From the NCBI GenBank assembly GCA_035772735.1, contig JASDFA010000019.1:36541001-36605000 (forward strand): DNA of 64,000 bases, written 5' to 3'. Both the position numbers and the translations under genes were made by a program. The notes beneath the pieces were generated by a model. The model did no database searches. It saw only the letters and a list, made by a program, of their open reading frames with translations, and was not told the DNA's origin. Position 1 is the first letter of the stretch. Every line of letters begins with the position of its first letter. Below are positions 11,540 through 23,070 of the stretch, in pieces. The stretch is from Datura wrightii. Its lineage: Eukaryota > Streptophyta > Magnoliopsida > Solanales > Solanaceae.

Positions 11540-12767
11540 GGGAGAAGTCTCTTGCTCCTGCCGAGAGCCAAGTGCATAAAACCGGTTCTAGTGCTAGCCG
11601 CCAGCTGAGCCAGTTGGAGCACCTTACTGAGTCGGACGTGCTACTGGGACGACTGAACTGGCTGCTGAAGTGCGGGCTCCCCTACCCCCTGACCTAACTT
11701 CAGGGAAATCCCTACATCTATGTCCCGGTTTTCCACACCTGAAATAAGCGTCTGAGCCCATCAAACATTTCCTTGGGTAGTTCTTTCCACTAGTAGCACA
11801 TGATGGGAATGTTTGCTCTGTGCGCATGCTATTTTGAATACTCAAACCTGAGGCCCCGCTCCTCTGGCCGTCCTGTGGTGTGGATGGAGTACTGGCTGAA
11901 GATGGTGCTTGCACAATGGACCTAAGTTAGGACTGCTGGTATGATTCACCCCTTGACTTAGGCTGGGAGAACCTATGGCTATCCGTTCTGGTCCTCTTTG
12001 CCTCCCTCTGCCTCATGTGAGCCGCTTCCATCTGCTGGACATAGAGGACTATCCGTGGGCAGTCCATATCCTGATGAAGCATGGCTGTTCTGCAGTCCTT
12101 ATCCAGATACTCAGCTACTCCCTACACGAATCTGCTCACATGCGCCCTCTGATCCATCACTAACTCCAGGCATATTTTGACAGGGGAGTGAACTCAAGTG
12201 AATATTCTAGCACCATTATCTTTCCTTGCTTAAGGTTGAGAAACTCAGTTTCTTTTAGTTCCCTCATCTCCCGAGGGAAGAACCTGTCGAGAAAGGCTAT
12301 GCGAAACTCCTCCCAGCTGATAGGGCCTGCTCCTGCTGCCATGCTATCCCTTCATTGCTTAAACCAAATGTAAGCAACCTCCTTCTACTGAAAAGAGGCC
12401 AAATCAACACATTCCTCACTGGGCACTCCTATGACCTGAGTGACCTTCAAAATCCCTTCGATGAACTCGTGTAGGTCCTCGTCCACCTTTTCCCCTGTGA
12501 ACTAGGGGGGTTAATCCTCAAAAAGTATCTGATCCGAGTCACCGCTGCATTGTCGTTCTGAGGAACAGGCGCAACAGCCTGCTGGTTGACCTGAACGGTC
12601 AAGGCATATGCCAGCATTTGAATAGGTGCTCGAAACTCAGCATGGGAAACTAGCTCGAGTGCCTGGGGCTCCAGAACATGTTGGGTTTGTTGACACCTAT
12701 CGTCATTGCCACCCCCATGGACTTCATCATTTTTGTTCCTACTTCTGATTATCCTTCTAGGAGCCAT
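11540..12767 (-). pseudogene. Gag of element A
   Basis: Begins with ATG at 12767-12765 (MAPRRIIRSRNKNDEV), followed by the Q-rich leader and the capsid start (VRYFLRINPP-like, 12540). A frameshift follows, and the capsid resumes at 12160-12342 (ISWEEFRIAFLDRFFPREMRELKETEFLNLKQG). The nucleocapsid has a CCHC knuckle near 11740 (YFRCGKPGHRCRDF, last Cys replaced). Gag packages the RNA into particles. Collinear with gag of G, H, I and M. Confidence 0.85.
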
Positions 12768-12961
12768 AAAGTTTCTACAGTCGTGAACAAGACGAATTAG
12801 AAGGATGGAGAGTTCACCACACGACATAGATCATGAAAGAAGGGAACATTTCCTAAAACTTTTAGTAGTCTCTTCGTCATAAGTGTGCCATGCTTCACAC
12901 CCACGAAAAATACTCTACGTAACCCGGCTTTCAGACTCCCTAGGACACCTCTAAACCTATT

Positions 12962-12977
12962 GCTCTAATACAAAGTT
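12962..12977 (-). promoter_or_regulatory. Primer-binding site of element A
   Basis: The minus strand reads TTGTATTAGAGC next to AACT and the LTR edge. Compared with the initiator-Met tRNA site TGGTATCAGAGC (intact in element G at 49981) it has two changes. The leader 12768-12961 between PBS and gag is conserved with elements G, H, I and M. Confidence 0.8.
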
Positions 12978-13338
12978 TGTCATGACCCAAGAGTACACCC
13001 GGATCAAAGACACGGGACAAGGAGTCCCGAGAGACCCCAAGTCAACCCATGGCGTGAGCATAACACTAATTCATTCATATATAGTGGAAAACTTAACTTA
13101 TATATCATAAACTAACTAAAAATTGTATCATGAATTGTAAGGGACGACAAACAGAAATACATTCATCAATGACAAAATGCTATACATAAGTCTGAAAGCC
13201 TCTAATCATAGAAGACGAGTTGAAGGGACAAGAACCCAACTAACCCAAACATTATGAAAAGATAAGACAAATAAACTAGTATGAACATGAAGCCCTCGAA
13301 TCCTAAGGACTCACCCCTGGAGGTTTAGCGAAATGGAG
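12978..13338 (-). mobile_element. Partial 5' LTR of element A
   Basis: Matches 5736-6092 at about 88% by eye. It stops abruptly at the first base of element B's LTR (TGTCACGCCCC). The same A-LTR/B-LTR junction occurs again at 19196/19197. Confidence 0.85.
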
Positions 13339-16060
13339 TGTCACGCCCCAAAATTGGGGTAGGGCTCAACTGGCACTCGATGCATGATCGATCGAGAAGC
13401 CGGCTATATAACATTTATAAATGTAACTCTAAGCCTGACCAAGCCACCTGTAACAACCAACCAAGATAAATACTGGGCGAGTAATGCCTTGAAAATTATA
13501 AATATGTAACCTAGAAAGCCAAAAAGGCTACAATAAAGGTAAGCAAAGCAATGAAAAACCAATACGACTACACAACCCACACTGCTATACAAACTAGTCC
13601 ACATCAGCCTCTACAGAGTAAACAAATTGAAATGCACGGGACAGGGCCCCGGCCTACCCATGGTGTACACAAAACTGAAAATAGTCTAAACTAGGACATG
13701 GCTCCTAGAAAAGAGGAGCATACCACTATTATGCTGAAATCTGGCTCCCACTACGTCTGATGATCTAAGCCTCGGCCTGTAGCTGCAGCATGATTGCAGG
13801 AAGGGTCCCAAGATGAAGTGAAGTCAGTACAAATAAAATGTACTGGTATGTAAGGCTAAAAACTGTAAACATGTAAGACAAAAATGAGAACTAGGCCAGA
13901 AATAAGGAGTAGTAATAACCTGGAATCCTAAAAATAAAAACTTGACAATAACTCATTATTAAAGTGTAAATGCAAACATCTAATGCAAAAAAAGACTAAC
14001 TAAAATGCCAACAGACCGCCGACCATAAAATCTATATACAATTCATCCATCCAGTGTACCACACCGGGGTAAAAATAAAAATGCCTCAAGCTAGTGTACC
14101 ATATCGGGGTAAAATCCATCTAGCCGGTGTACCAATCGGGGTAAAATAATAAGACCTCCAGATGGTGTACAACATCGGGGTAAAATCAATAAATCTTAGA
14201 CAAAACCATAAATGAAGTCGATATGGCTAATACTGGACCAACTCAATACGTACAACATAGAAATGATGAATACTAAAAATGTGGCCTGCACAGGCCTCCT
14301 TCCTAATGCATAACTGGAACTGTTACATATAACATGTAAAGCTAGAAAAGAGAACATAAATGCATGCATTCAAAACTTGTACAAATCATAAGGAACTACG
14401 GATGGCCAATGAGTTTCAACAAAATTTATAGGTCATGTTCAAGGGACATTAGAGCTCAGAAACTCGCTTGCTTGTCGTTCGACTTAAGGGAAAGGGATTA
14501 TGAAATCTCCCCCTAGCCTAAAATATTTCATAACATAAAAATAAGATTAAAGACAACAATGACCAAGTAATCCTAATTGATAAGCTCGTTTACCCTTAAT
14601 AGCTTGCGACGTCTTTACATAGCTTAAAATCGTTTACACGTCCTCATCTTGGCTCTTTCACCAATTTCAGTTAGCAACCAGACCTTTAAACACATTTAAC
14701 ATCACATATATATACACATGACATACAATAAGGACCTGATAACAATGCCCACACTGAGGGATCTCCAACTCAATGTGCAACTATGACAACAATCAACACA
14801 ATATCACACTTTTGATGTCTCACTTCGGCTAGTCATAATATTAATATTTATCCTCAATAAAACATGGAACTTTAAAGAGTAAATGAAGCTTAACCTACTT
14901 CCTCAAAACTTTTAAATAGGTTTTTGTCTCATTCAATTAACACCACACAAATCGTGCTTAAAAGAACGATAGACGGGGCGCCTTACATACCTTTCTCTGA
15001 TGAACTTTTGTATAGCCAATTTCCTATTTCAATGATCAGCGTTCAACCTCCTTAATCTAGTGGTTTTATAGGACAACAAAAAGCTTAATCTGTAGGAAAA
15101 AATGCAGCCCAAAATGAATAGCCAAAGGCAGTCACAATAGCAACAACAATACAAGCAACATCAACAACATTTAGCCATTTTCTCAACTAGTTTTACCTAA
15201 CTTTTGAGGGAGAAACAAGAGGAAATATTTACCTTAGTTTTGATGTAATTCTTCCACTAAATATGAATTATAATTACAGAAAAATAAACAGCCAAAAAGC
15301 CTAAGGGAAATGAGAAAAACTCAGCTCACAGACAGTCTATCGGCATCTCACTTAGCTGCCAATTTCCAGATTTTCGCTTTGAAATTTGAGAGGTTTAAAA
15401 GGGGCAAAATCCTTAACTTTTCTCCTGGTTTAAAAACCTACTCAAATATGTATATATAGGTAGTCCAAATAGATTTTGCAACACATAAAAACTCCTCTAA
15501 AACCTTGCCAAAACGAGCTCCAAAACAGCCCCTAGCACACTTGGTAATAATCTCAACTTATCTTGTGATTTTCTTGAACTCTGCTTGATGTTCCTCCTTG
15601 ATTTTCTTTGTCATTGCTGCTGGAATTGAGAGAGAAATGGAATCCTTAGCAATCTAGTCGATTTAGATTTAGCAGAAAATGTTTTCTACAAGTGAAAAAT
15701 CAGATTTTAAGTAAATAGTGCGGTGGAGGCGCTAGGGCGTCATGCCCGCATCACCGCTCGTGATCTTCGGTAAAATGCCCATAACTTCTTACTCCAAACT
15801 CCGATTGACAATCGGTTTTATGTTCTGAAAACTAGACTGAAAGAACTTTAATTTGATAGGTCGTGGGGCTTCTAATTAATTATATATTGGGAGACATGAT
15901 CATTTAAAGTTAACTCTTACTTATGAACTTCACATACTCTTTGTTTTTTTTCTTATCGTAAACATTTCCCTTGTCATCTATGACCAATACACAACCCATA
16001 CATTCTTTAACCTAGCTTAGAAACAACAAATAATCAGCAAAAAATTTTCGGGGTGTTATA
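13339..16060 (-). mobile_element. 3' LTR of element B
   Basis: 2722 bases from TGTCACGCCCCAAAATTGG to CGGGGTGTTATA on the plus strand (the second end is mutated from TGTAACA-like to TATAACA on the minus strand). The first kilobase matches 19197-20232. It contains a short tandem repeat (14045-14195) and a GC-rich patch near 15722-15760. The open frame at 13404-13604 has no domain; nothing coding is seen. Confidence 0.8.
14045..14195. repeat. Four-unit tandem repeat inside LTR B
   Basis: Four diverged units of about 35-45 bases built on GTGTACCACACCGGGGTAAA, starting near 14056, 14090, 14125 and 14162. The second B-type LTR keeps the four units at 19890-20040 in mutated form, so the array predates the copies' separation. 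Confidence 0.75.
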
Positions 16061-16189
16061 TTCTCTCCCCCTTGGGAACATTCATCCCGGAATGGAAATT
16101 AATTTCACTTAATATGCTTCAAAATAGATACTCAGTAACTTAAGTATCAAAAACATACCTTAACATCATGTCGACATCGTAAATAGGTG

Positions 16190-17601
16190 AGGATATTTAT
16201 TCTTCATTTCCTCCACAGCCTCTCAAGTCACTTCCTCAATGTTATTGCTTCGCCATAATACTTTAATTGAGGTGACTTATTTGGTTCGAAGTTTCCTGAC
16301 ATGCCGGTCAAGAATAGCAACTGGAACCTCGGTGTAGGTCATCTCCTCAGAAATTCGGACATCATCGATAGGAATAACACAGGTTGGGTCTCCTATACAC
16401 TTCCGCAACATCGATACATGAAATACTAGGTAGACTGCTGCTAACTCTTATGGCAACTCCAGCTCATAGGCCACTTTTCCTATCCTACGGATAACTCTTT
16501 ACGGCCCAACATATCTAGGACTCTGCTTGCCTTTTCGGCCAAATCGCATAATGCATTTCATAGGTGACACTTTCAGGAAGACCCAATCATTAACAACAAA
16601 CTCCAGCACTCGACGGTGTACATCTGCATAAGACTTCTTCCTTCTCTGGGCTGTCTGAAGTCGATCTCTAAAAAGTTTCACCTTGTGAATAGCTTGTTGC
16701 ACTAAGGCTGGACCCAATAACTCATCCTCATTGAGTTCAAACCAGCCCATTGGTGACCTGAATTTTCACCCATATAAAGCTTCATATGGGGCCATCTGAA
16801 TACTTTCCTGGTAGTTGTTATTATATGCGAACTCAATCAAGGAAACATAATCATCTCAGATTCTGCCAAAATCTATAACACAGGCACGCAACATATCTTC
16901 AAGCGTTTGAATGGTGCATTTAGCCTGTCCATCTATCTGAGGATGAAATACGGCACTGAGGCTTACCTAAGTGCCCAAGCCTTTCTGGAATGACTTCCAA
17001 AAGTTTGTTGTGAACTGAGCACCTCTGTCAAAATAATAGACAAGGGGACGCCATGTAGGTGAACTATCTCTTGTTTATAAAGCCTAGCATAATCCTCTGC
17101 AGCATATGTGGTAGTAACTGGAAAGAAATGAGCTGATTTAGTTAATCTATCAACTATTACCCAAACAGAATCATGCTTCTTGCTCGTTCAAGGAAATCCT
17201 GTAATAAAATCCATATTAATCATCTCCCACTTCCAGGCTGGAATTTCTATATCCTTCACCAAACCTCTAGGCCTCTGATGCTCAACCTTCACCTGTTGGC
17301 AATTGGGACACTGGGTCACAAGACCAGTGATGTCCTTTTTCAAGACATTCCACAAATATAGCTGCCTCAGGTCACGATATATCTTTCTGGAACCTGGGTG
17401 TACTAAATATCGAAAATAATGAGCTTCATTCATAATCTGCTCCCGTAGTATACCCACATTAGGTACACATAGATGGCCCCGGTATATAAGAACTCCATCG
17501 GGTCCACAATCAAATAGGCTTTGCTTTTGTGGTGATGTACTGTCTCTCAGTAAGACTAACTCTTCATCATCATATTTTCGTTGCTTAACTTCCGCTACCA
17601 A
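16190..17601 (-). pseudogene. Integrase and chromodomain of element B
   Basis: Zinc-binding N-terminus at 17188-17601 (LVHPGSRKIYRDLRQLYLW, CPNCQQVKVEHQRPRG, WKWEMINMDFITGFP, the last giving the first catalytic Asp). Core at 16760-17187 is broken by stops. C-terminal part at 16499-16750 (RRKKSYADVHRRVLEFVV, VFLKVSPMKCIMRFGRKGK). Chromodomain remains at about 16190-16400 (VPVAILDRHVRKLRTK). Not functional. Confidence 0.85.
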
Positions 17602-17679
17602 GGATGATTCTGCTGTGTTTTTGATAATAACACCCCCATCTTAGGCATCCAGTAACCGAATATGACTCAAGCTATCCAT

Positions 17680-18240
17680 AGACTTGCGACTTAGCGCATC
17701 AGCTAGAATATTTGCCTTGCCCGGATGATACAAAATGCTAACATCATAATCTTTAAGCAATTCTAACCACCTTCTTTGGCGTAAATTCATCTCCTTCAGC
17801 TGAAACAAATACTGGAGGCTCTTATGATTTGTGAAGATATCAACATGTACCCCGTATAAGTAGTGGCGTCAATTCTTCAATGCAAATACCACTCTGGCCA
17901 ACTCAAGGTCATGGGCAGGATAATTTTGCTTGTGCTTCCTCAACTGTCTAGAGGCATAAGCAATGACCTTGCCGTGTTGCATCAGAACACAACCTAGCCC
18001 AACCCTTGAAGCATCACAATAGACCACATAACCCTCGACACCCTCTGAAAGATTCAGGACAGGTGCTGACGTCAGCCTATCCTTCAATTCTTGAATACTT
18101 CGCTCACATGCCTCTGTCCACTGTAACTTAGTTGCTTTATGAGTCAACTTTGTCAATGGTGTAGCGATAGTAGAGAAACCTTCCATAAATCGGCGATAAT
18201 AACATGCTAACCCAAGGAAGTTGTGAACCTATGTAGGATT
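17680..18240 (-). pseudogene. RNase H of element B
   Basis: 18186-17869 is open and holds EGFSTIATPLTKLTHKATK, VEGYVVYCDASRVGLGCVLMQ and YPAHDLELARVVFALK. The end, with the DALSRKS-like linker, continues to about 17680 with a stop and frame changes. Confidence 0.85.
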
Positions 18241-18880
18241 CAAGGGTATGGGCCAAGTCTTTACTGCCTCTATCTTTTGACTCTCCACTCTTATACCTTC
18301 AGCTATAATTACATGACCAAGGAAAGCCACAGATGTTAGCCAAAACTCACATTTAGAAAATTTAGTATATAACCTATGCTCCTGTAGTGTCTATATTATT
18401 GCTTTCAAATGATCTGCATGCTCGGCCTCGGATCACGAGTAAATCAGAATATCATCAATGAAGACAATCACAAATACATCAAAAAAGGCCTAAACACCCG
18501 ATTCATTAGGTCCATAAAAGCTGATGGGGCATTAGTAAGCCCAAATGACATCACTAAGAACTCATAATGACCATATCTAGTCCTGAAGGCAGTCTTGGGG
18601 ATATCAACTTCCCTAACCCATAACTGATGGTACCCGAATCTCAAATCAATAATTGAGGAGCATCTGGCAGCCTATAACTGATCAAAAAGGTCATCAATCC
18701 TAGGAAGTGGGTATTTATTCTTAATTGTAACCTTATTTTGCTGCCTATAGTCGATATACATTCTTGACGACCAGTCTTTCTTTCGCAGAAAGAGCACTGG
18801 TGCATACCAAGGCGATACACTAGGTCCAATGAATCCTTTCTAGAGCAGATCTCTCAACTGCTCTGTTAATTCCCTTAGCT
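18241..18880 (-). pseudogene. Reverse transcriptase of element B
   Basis: The minus strand keeps pieces of the RT core: the SPWGAPVLF-like entry near 18800, the palm motif and, around 18450, a region that translates close to VIVFIDDILIYS. A frameshift splits the core near 18490 and another near 18640-18780. Non-functional; same family as the RT in A. Confidence 0.75.
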
Positions 18881-19096
18881 CTGCTAGAGCCATTCTGTAA
18901 GGAGGGATCGATATAGGCTGAGTACTTGGAAGTAGATCAATAGCAAAATCTACCTCCCTTTCAGGAGGAATTCCAGGCAAATCCTCTGGAAAGACCTCAG
19001 GGAACTCATTTACAATAGGAATTGACTGGAGAGTGGTAGGCTCACATTCCAAGTTTTTTACCCGAACCAAGTGAGAAATACAACCTTTGGATATCA
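18840..19096 (-). pseudogene. Protease C-terminus and linker of element B
   Basis: Carries ISKGCISHLVRVKNLE, IVNEFPEVFPEDLPGIPPE and ISIPPYRMALAELRELTEQL, the linker between protease and RT. The catalytic aspartate region is upstream and missing because the element is cut at about 19096. Confidence 0.85.
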
Positions 19097-19196
19097 ACTA
19101 ACCCAAACATTATGAAAACATAAGACAAATAAACAAGTCTTAACATGAAGCCCTCAGATCATGAGGAATCACCCCTCGAGATTTAGCAAAACAGAG
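19096..19196 (-). repeat. Second copy of A-LTR fragment beside a B-type LTR
   Basis: About 100 bases beginning ACTAACCCAAACATTATG, matching 5997-6095 and 13238-13338. It ends exactly where a B-type LTR begins (TGCCATGCCCC), at the same LTR position as the junction at 13338/13339. Confidence 0.8.
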
Positions 19197-20232
19197 TGCC
19201 ATGCCCCAAAATTGGGGTAGGGCGCAACTGGCACTCTATTCATGATCGATTGAGAAGCTGGCTATATAGTATCTATAAATGTAACACTAAGGCTAACCAA
19301 GCCATCTGTTACAACCAACCAAATTAAATACTGGGCCAATAATTCCTTGACAATATAAATATGCAACCTGGAAAGCCGACAAGGCTACAATAAAGATAAG
19401 AAAAGCAATGATAAACCAATACGACTACACAACCCACACTTTTATACAAACTAGTGCACATCAGCCTCTACAGAGAAAACAAACTGAAATGCACGGGATA
19501 TGGCCCTGGCCTACCCATGTTGTACATAAAACTGAAAATAGTCCAAACTAGGACATGGCTCCTAGAAAAGAGGAAGATACCACTATTCCTCTGAAATCTA
19601 GCTCCTACTACATCCAATGGTCTAAGCCACGGCCTGTAGGGAAGGATCCCAAGATGAAGGCACGTCAGTCTGAATAAAAGGTACTGGTATGTAAGGCTAA
19701 AAACTGTAAACATGTAAGATAAAAATGATAACTACGCCAATAATAAGGAGTAGTAACAACCCAGAATCCTAAAAACAGAAACCTGACAATAACTCATTCT
19801 TGAAGTGTAAATGCAACCATCTAATGCACAACAAAGACTATAACTGAAATGTCAACAGACAGCCGACCACAAAATCTATATACAATTCGCCCATCCAATG
19901 TACCACAACAGGGTAAAAGTTAAAATGCCTCCAGCCGGTTTATCGTACTGGGGTAAAATCCGTCCAACCAGTGTACCACAATGGGGTAAAATAACAAGAC
20001 CTCCAGTCGTGGTACCACGCCGGAGGAAAATCAATAAATCTTACAAAAAATCATAAATGGAGTCGATATGGCTTATACTAGTCTAGCTCAATACGTACAA
20101 CATAGAAATGAGAAATACTAAACATGTGGCCTGCATAGGCCTCCTTCATAATGCATAACTGGAACTGTTACATATAACATGTAAATCTAGAAAATTGAAC
20201 TTAAATGCATGTATTCAAAACCTGTACAAATC
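19197..20232 (-). mobile_element. Partial second B-type LTR
   Basis: Aligns with 13339-14390 and diverges by point changes. It stops in the middle of the LTR at ACAAATCTAGGG and is fused to the leader of another chromovirus. The open frame at 19468-19713 is non-coding LTR sequence. Confidence 0.8.
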
Positions 20233-20520
20233 TAGGGGAGTTTTTTCTAAATCACATCATAGCCTCTTCGTTATAAGTGTGGCAAGCTTCACACACCATA
20301 ATAAAGACTACTTAATGCAGATTTCAGACACCCTAGGAAACACTGAACCTTTGCTCTAATACCAAGTTTTTCACAACCCTAACGTAGGCCCTGAGCTAGA
20401 CAGAGAACCTAGATCACAAGTGGATCCAAGTCAACCCATGGCATGAAAATAAAATCTGAAGCTTAACATAAATAAAGCAGAATAACAAATTATAATGTAG
20501 TGGAAACCTAAAAATTAAAT
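20233..20520 (-). mobile_element. Leader, PBS and LTR scrap of chromovirus C
   Basis: 20233-20352 matches the gag leader of A (12840-12960; CCTCTTCGTTATAAGTGTG). A one-mismatch PBS follows at 20353-20364 (minus strand TGGTATTAGAGC) and about 150 bases of LTR start after AACT near 20369. Everything else of this element is lost. The LTR scrap contains CAAGTCAACCCATGGC, as in LTR A. Confidence 0.75.
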
Positions 20521-21219
20521 TGAATGGGTATTTATGAATTGCTCTTGGATTCATATTTCAAGTATAGATCTATTATTTTCTCCAAGTTTTAATTGTGAAA
20601 TTGATGGTTGCAAACATATTGCTTACTTTTCTTTCTTTTCATGAGAGAGAAATGTAAAAATTGGGTGAGAAGATAATAGTTAGGATTTGGAGTGTTGGTG
20701 TGTAAGATTGATCTATTGATATTAGAAACCAACATTTTCACTCCATTAAAGATCAAAGATAGAGATGGCATAATCCTTCCTCAAGATTTTTGTGGTTGAT
20801 AACTTTATTTTGGCTTTGGGATTTGAGAAAACCCAAGGGATTCTTGTGATTGAAAAATGAGAGAATGTGATTTATCCACTGCTTTCTATATTAAATTTGA
20901 GTCTAAAACAATGAAATAAATCAAGTTTTAGTTGTTGACCCATCAAAACCATACCCCCGAGCCATCTTACTTGTGATTGCTACAATTGAAATTCCCTCCA
21001 CTTAATTTTAATTTGAATTTGATGTTATTTTATGTTTTCCCCCAAATTTTACTTTTCAAATGTGGAACAACGATGCGTTCTAGTTTGAATTAGTTTATAA
21101 ATCTTTGATTATCAACTCAATTATATGTGTGATTCGGCCCCAACACCCGTCAGGTTATTTATTTTGATACAATGACTATTTTGCTATTTCTTAATGAAAG
21201 GCGTAGTTTGGACATTATC
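20521..21219. other. AT-rich stretch without recognisable gene
   Basis: Low-GC sequence with no domain on either strand. It lies between the C scrap and the RT of copy K and may be the decayed remainder of K's pol or unrelated filler. The short frame at 20589-20771 is not convincing. Confidence 0.5.
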
Positions 21220-21994
21220 AACTATCTTGGAGAAATCCTTGATAATGGCGGTAAAATCCTGTATGTTCTAGAAAACTCATAATGCCCTTCACAGTTTTTG
21301 GTAGAGGTAATTTCCTAGTGACGTTAATTTTACCTTGATCTACCCCAATGCATATCTTAGAAATCTTGTGTCCCAGAACAATTCCTTCCTTTACCATGAA
21401 GTGAAACTTTTCCTAATTAAGTACCAAGTTTTTCTCCTCTCATCTCTCCAGCACCTCTTTTAGGTGAAACAAACAGTCTTCAAATGAATTTCCCACAATC
21501 GAGAAGTCGTCCATGAAGACTTGCATAGTTTCCTCCACCATGTACGAAAAGATAGACATCATACACCTCTAGAAATTGGTTGGGGCATTGGAAAGCCCAA
21601 AAGGCATCCTCTTAAATACAAATTCTCCATAAGGGCATGTAATTGTGGTTTTTTCTTGATCTTCAAGTGAAATAGAAATCTGATTGTAGCCTGAGTATCC
21701 ATCCAAAAAGTAATAATATTCTTTCCCAACGAAGCGATCTAGCATTTGGTCAATGAAGGGGACTGGAAAGTGATCCTTCTTGGTCCATGATATCATCTTT
21801 TTGTAATCCATACACACTCTCCATCTGGTAACTGGAAATGTTGCAATCAACTCATTCTTCTCATTCGCTACCACTGTAATTTCCTCTTTCTTTGGCATAC
21901 ATTGGATAGGGCTTACCCAACTGCTATCAGCTATGCTATACACAACTGCTGCATCTACCAATTTGATAATTTCTTTCTTGACTACCTCTTGCAT
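21220..21994 (-). pseudogene. Athila-type reverse transcriptase fragment (copy K)
   Basis: 21994-21569 reads VVKKEIIKLVDAAVVYSIAD, WRVCMDYKKM, HFPVPFIDQMLDRFVGKEYY, FLDGYSGYNQI and TTITCPYGEFVFKRMPFGLS. After an in-frame stop at 21569-21571 the frame continues with the catalytic VFMDDFSIVG (about 21510) and, after another stop, the region LGHKISKICIGVD. Thumb, RNase H and integrase are absent. The domain type (FMDD, DGYSGYNQI) is that of Athila/Tat Ty3/gypsy elements, distinct from the chromoviruses nearby. Confidence 0.85.
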
Positions 21995-22006
21995 TGGTAG
22001 ATTTAA

Positions 22007-22537
22007 TCATCTATGATGCTTATCTGATGGGTTACACTCGTCCTGAAGATTGATCTTGTGAGTGCAAATACCCGAAGGTATACCAATGATATCCGCTATA
22101 GACCATCCCATTGCTCGGATATGCCTCCTCAATACTGCTACAACTGCTTCTACTTGTTGGTTGTCGAGATTAGCTGAGATAATCACCAAGAGTGTCTCGT
22201 TTTCCCCCAAATATGCATACTTCAAATGGCCAGGTAACAATTTGAGTTCTAAGACCAGTAGTGAAATGATTGATTGTTGCGATGGTGGGATTGTCTGATT
22301 CTTAAGGTCAAGATCAAGTTTCTTTTGTTGACAGGAATGGGTGCCCAACCCTTTACTAACATGAAACTCCTCTTTCAATCCTCCACTATTCAAGAGAAAG
22401 CTTTCAAAAGTTTCTTTCAAAATTTCTTCTTTCACCCCCACTTCCGTAGCTTCTTCCTCCATATTGGTTAGTAGTTGTGGAATCTTTTCTTCCTTTTTAA
22501 CCTGTTGGGTTGCCATTTGGGATGCTAACAAGTTCAT
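22007..22537 (-). pseudogene. Pre-RT linker of copy K
   Basis: A 176-codon open stretch containing EEFHVSKGLGTHSCQQ, LELKLLPGHLKYAYLGENET, EAVVAVLRRHIRAMGWSIAD and IPSGICTHKINL, the conserved entry to Athila-type RT. The N-terminal half (KKEEKIPQLLTNMEEEATEV) does not look like a normal protease. It runs almost directly into the RT above. Homologous to 199-700 of copy P. Confidence 0.85.
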
Positions 22538-22539
22538 TC

Positions 22540-23047
22540 TATCCTCTAGCTATCTGATAGGCACTTCATTGTCCTTTACCTTTTGAGTGAGGTCCAAGAG
22601 ATCATTTTGTAGATCTTTAATCCCTAAATCCATCGACATGATCCGTTTAAGTACAACCTCAAGCATGCTTTCAATGCCAGATGAGAAGGACTCTTCACTT
22701 CCCTGGCTACTCGTGTCAGCAATACAAACAAAGTTCCAACCTTTATTTTCATTATAAGGATACCAATAGCCCTGGTTGGCTATTGATACCTCATATGAAA
22801 ACCCATCATAGAATTCACTAGTAGCTCTATTTGTTTATCACCACCATCAACACCGCATGTTTTCTCTCCTCTCTCCTCCACATCTCATCCATCAATTGGA
22901 GGGCTTCAACATACGATGCCCCATTGGGATTTCTTAGTCTGAAAGGGACTTGTTATCATACCAATAACAATTCAACAATGGAAGAAGAAAACATAAGATG
23001 CTAAATTAACTTAGCTCAAAAATCAACTAAAGGCTATCAAACTATAT
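22540..23047 (-). pseudogene. Gag-leader remnant of copy K
   Basis: Homologous to 560-1198 of copy P, including the WRREERKHA-type segment (about 22850-22900) and the start next to the PBS. No capsid or nucleocapsid motif can be seen, so gag is reduced to its ends. Frame broken by small deletions relative to P. Confidence 0.65.
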
Positions 23048-23065
23048 TCCCCGGCAACGACACCA
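23048..23065 (-). promoter_or_regulatory. Primer-binding site, tRNA-Asp type (copy K)
   Basis: Minus strand TGGTGTCGTTGCCGGGGA, differing from the Athila site in element F (TGGCGCCGTTGCCGGGGA) by one base. A five-base A spacer separates it from the LTR edge at 23071. Confidence 0.85.
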
Positions 23066-23070
23066 TTTTT

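Larger units (their letters stand above)
5736..13338 (-). mobile_element. Chromovirus A (Ty3/gypsy, Tekay/Del type), minus strand
   Basis: From high to low coordinates: partial 5' LTR (12978-13338), initiator-Met-type PBS, gag, protease, RT, RNase H, integrase with chromodomain, polypurine tract, complete 3' LTR (5736-7859). Gene order and the chromodomain after integrase mark a chromovirus. It interrupts relic J at 5736. Its right LTR is cut by element B at 13339. The two LTR pieces differ by roughly 12% by eye over 360 bases, so it is an old copy, and every coding domain has stops or frameshifts. Confidence 0.85.
13339..19096 (-). mobile_element. Chromovirus B, minus strand, truncated in protease
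   Basis: A 3' LTR (13339-16060), polypurine tract (near 16061-16076), integrase-chromodomain, RNase H, RT and the end of protease, read on the minus strand. Gag, PBS and the first half of protease are absent; the element stops at about 19096 and is joined to a piece of A-type LTR. Same gene order as A but a different LTR family, related to those of D and E (shared stretch around GGTAGGCCGGGGCCCTG in element orientation). Confidence 0.8.
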
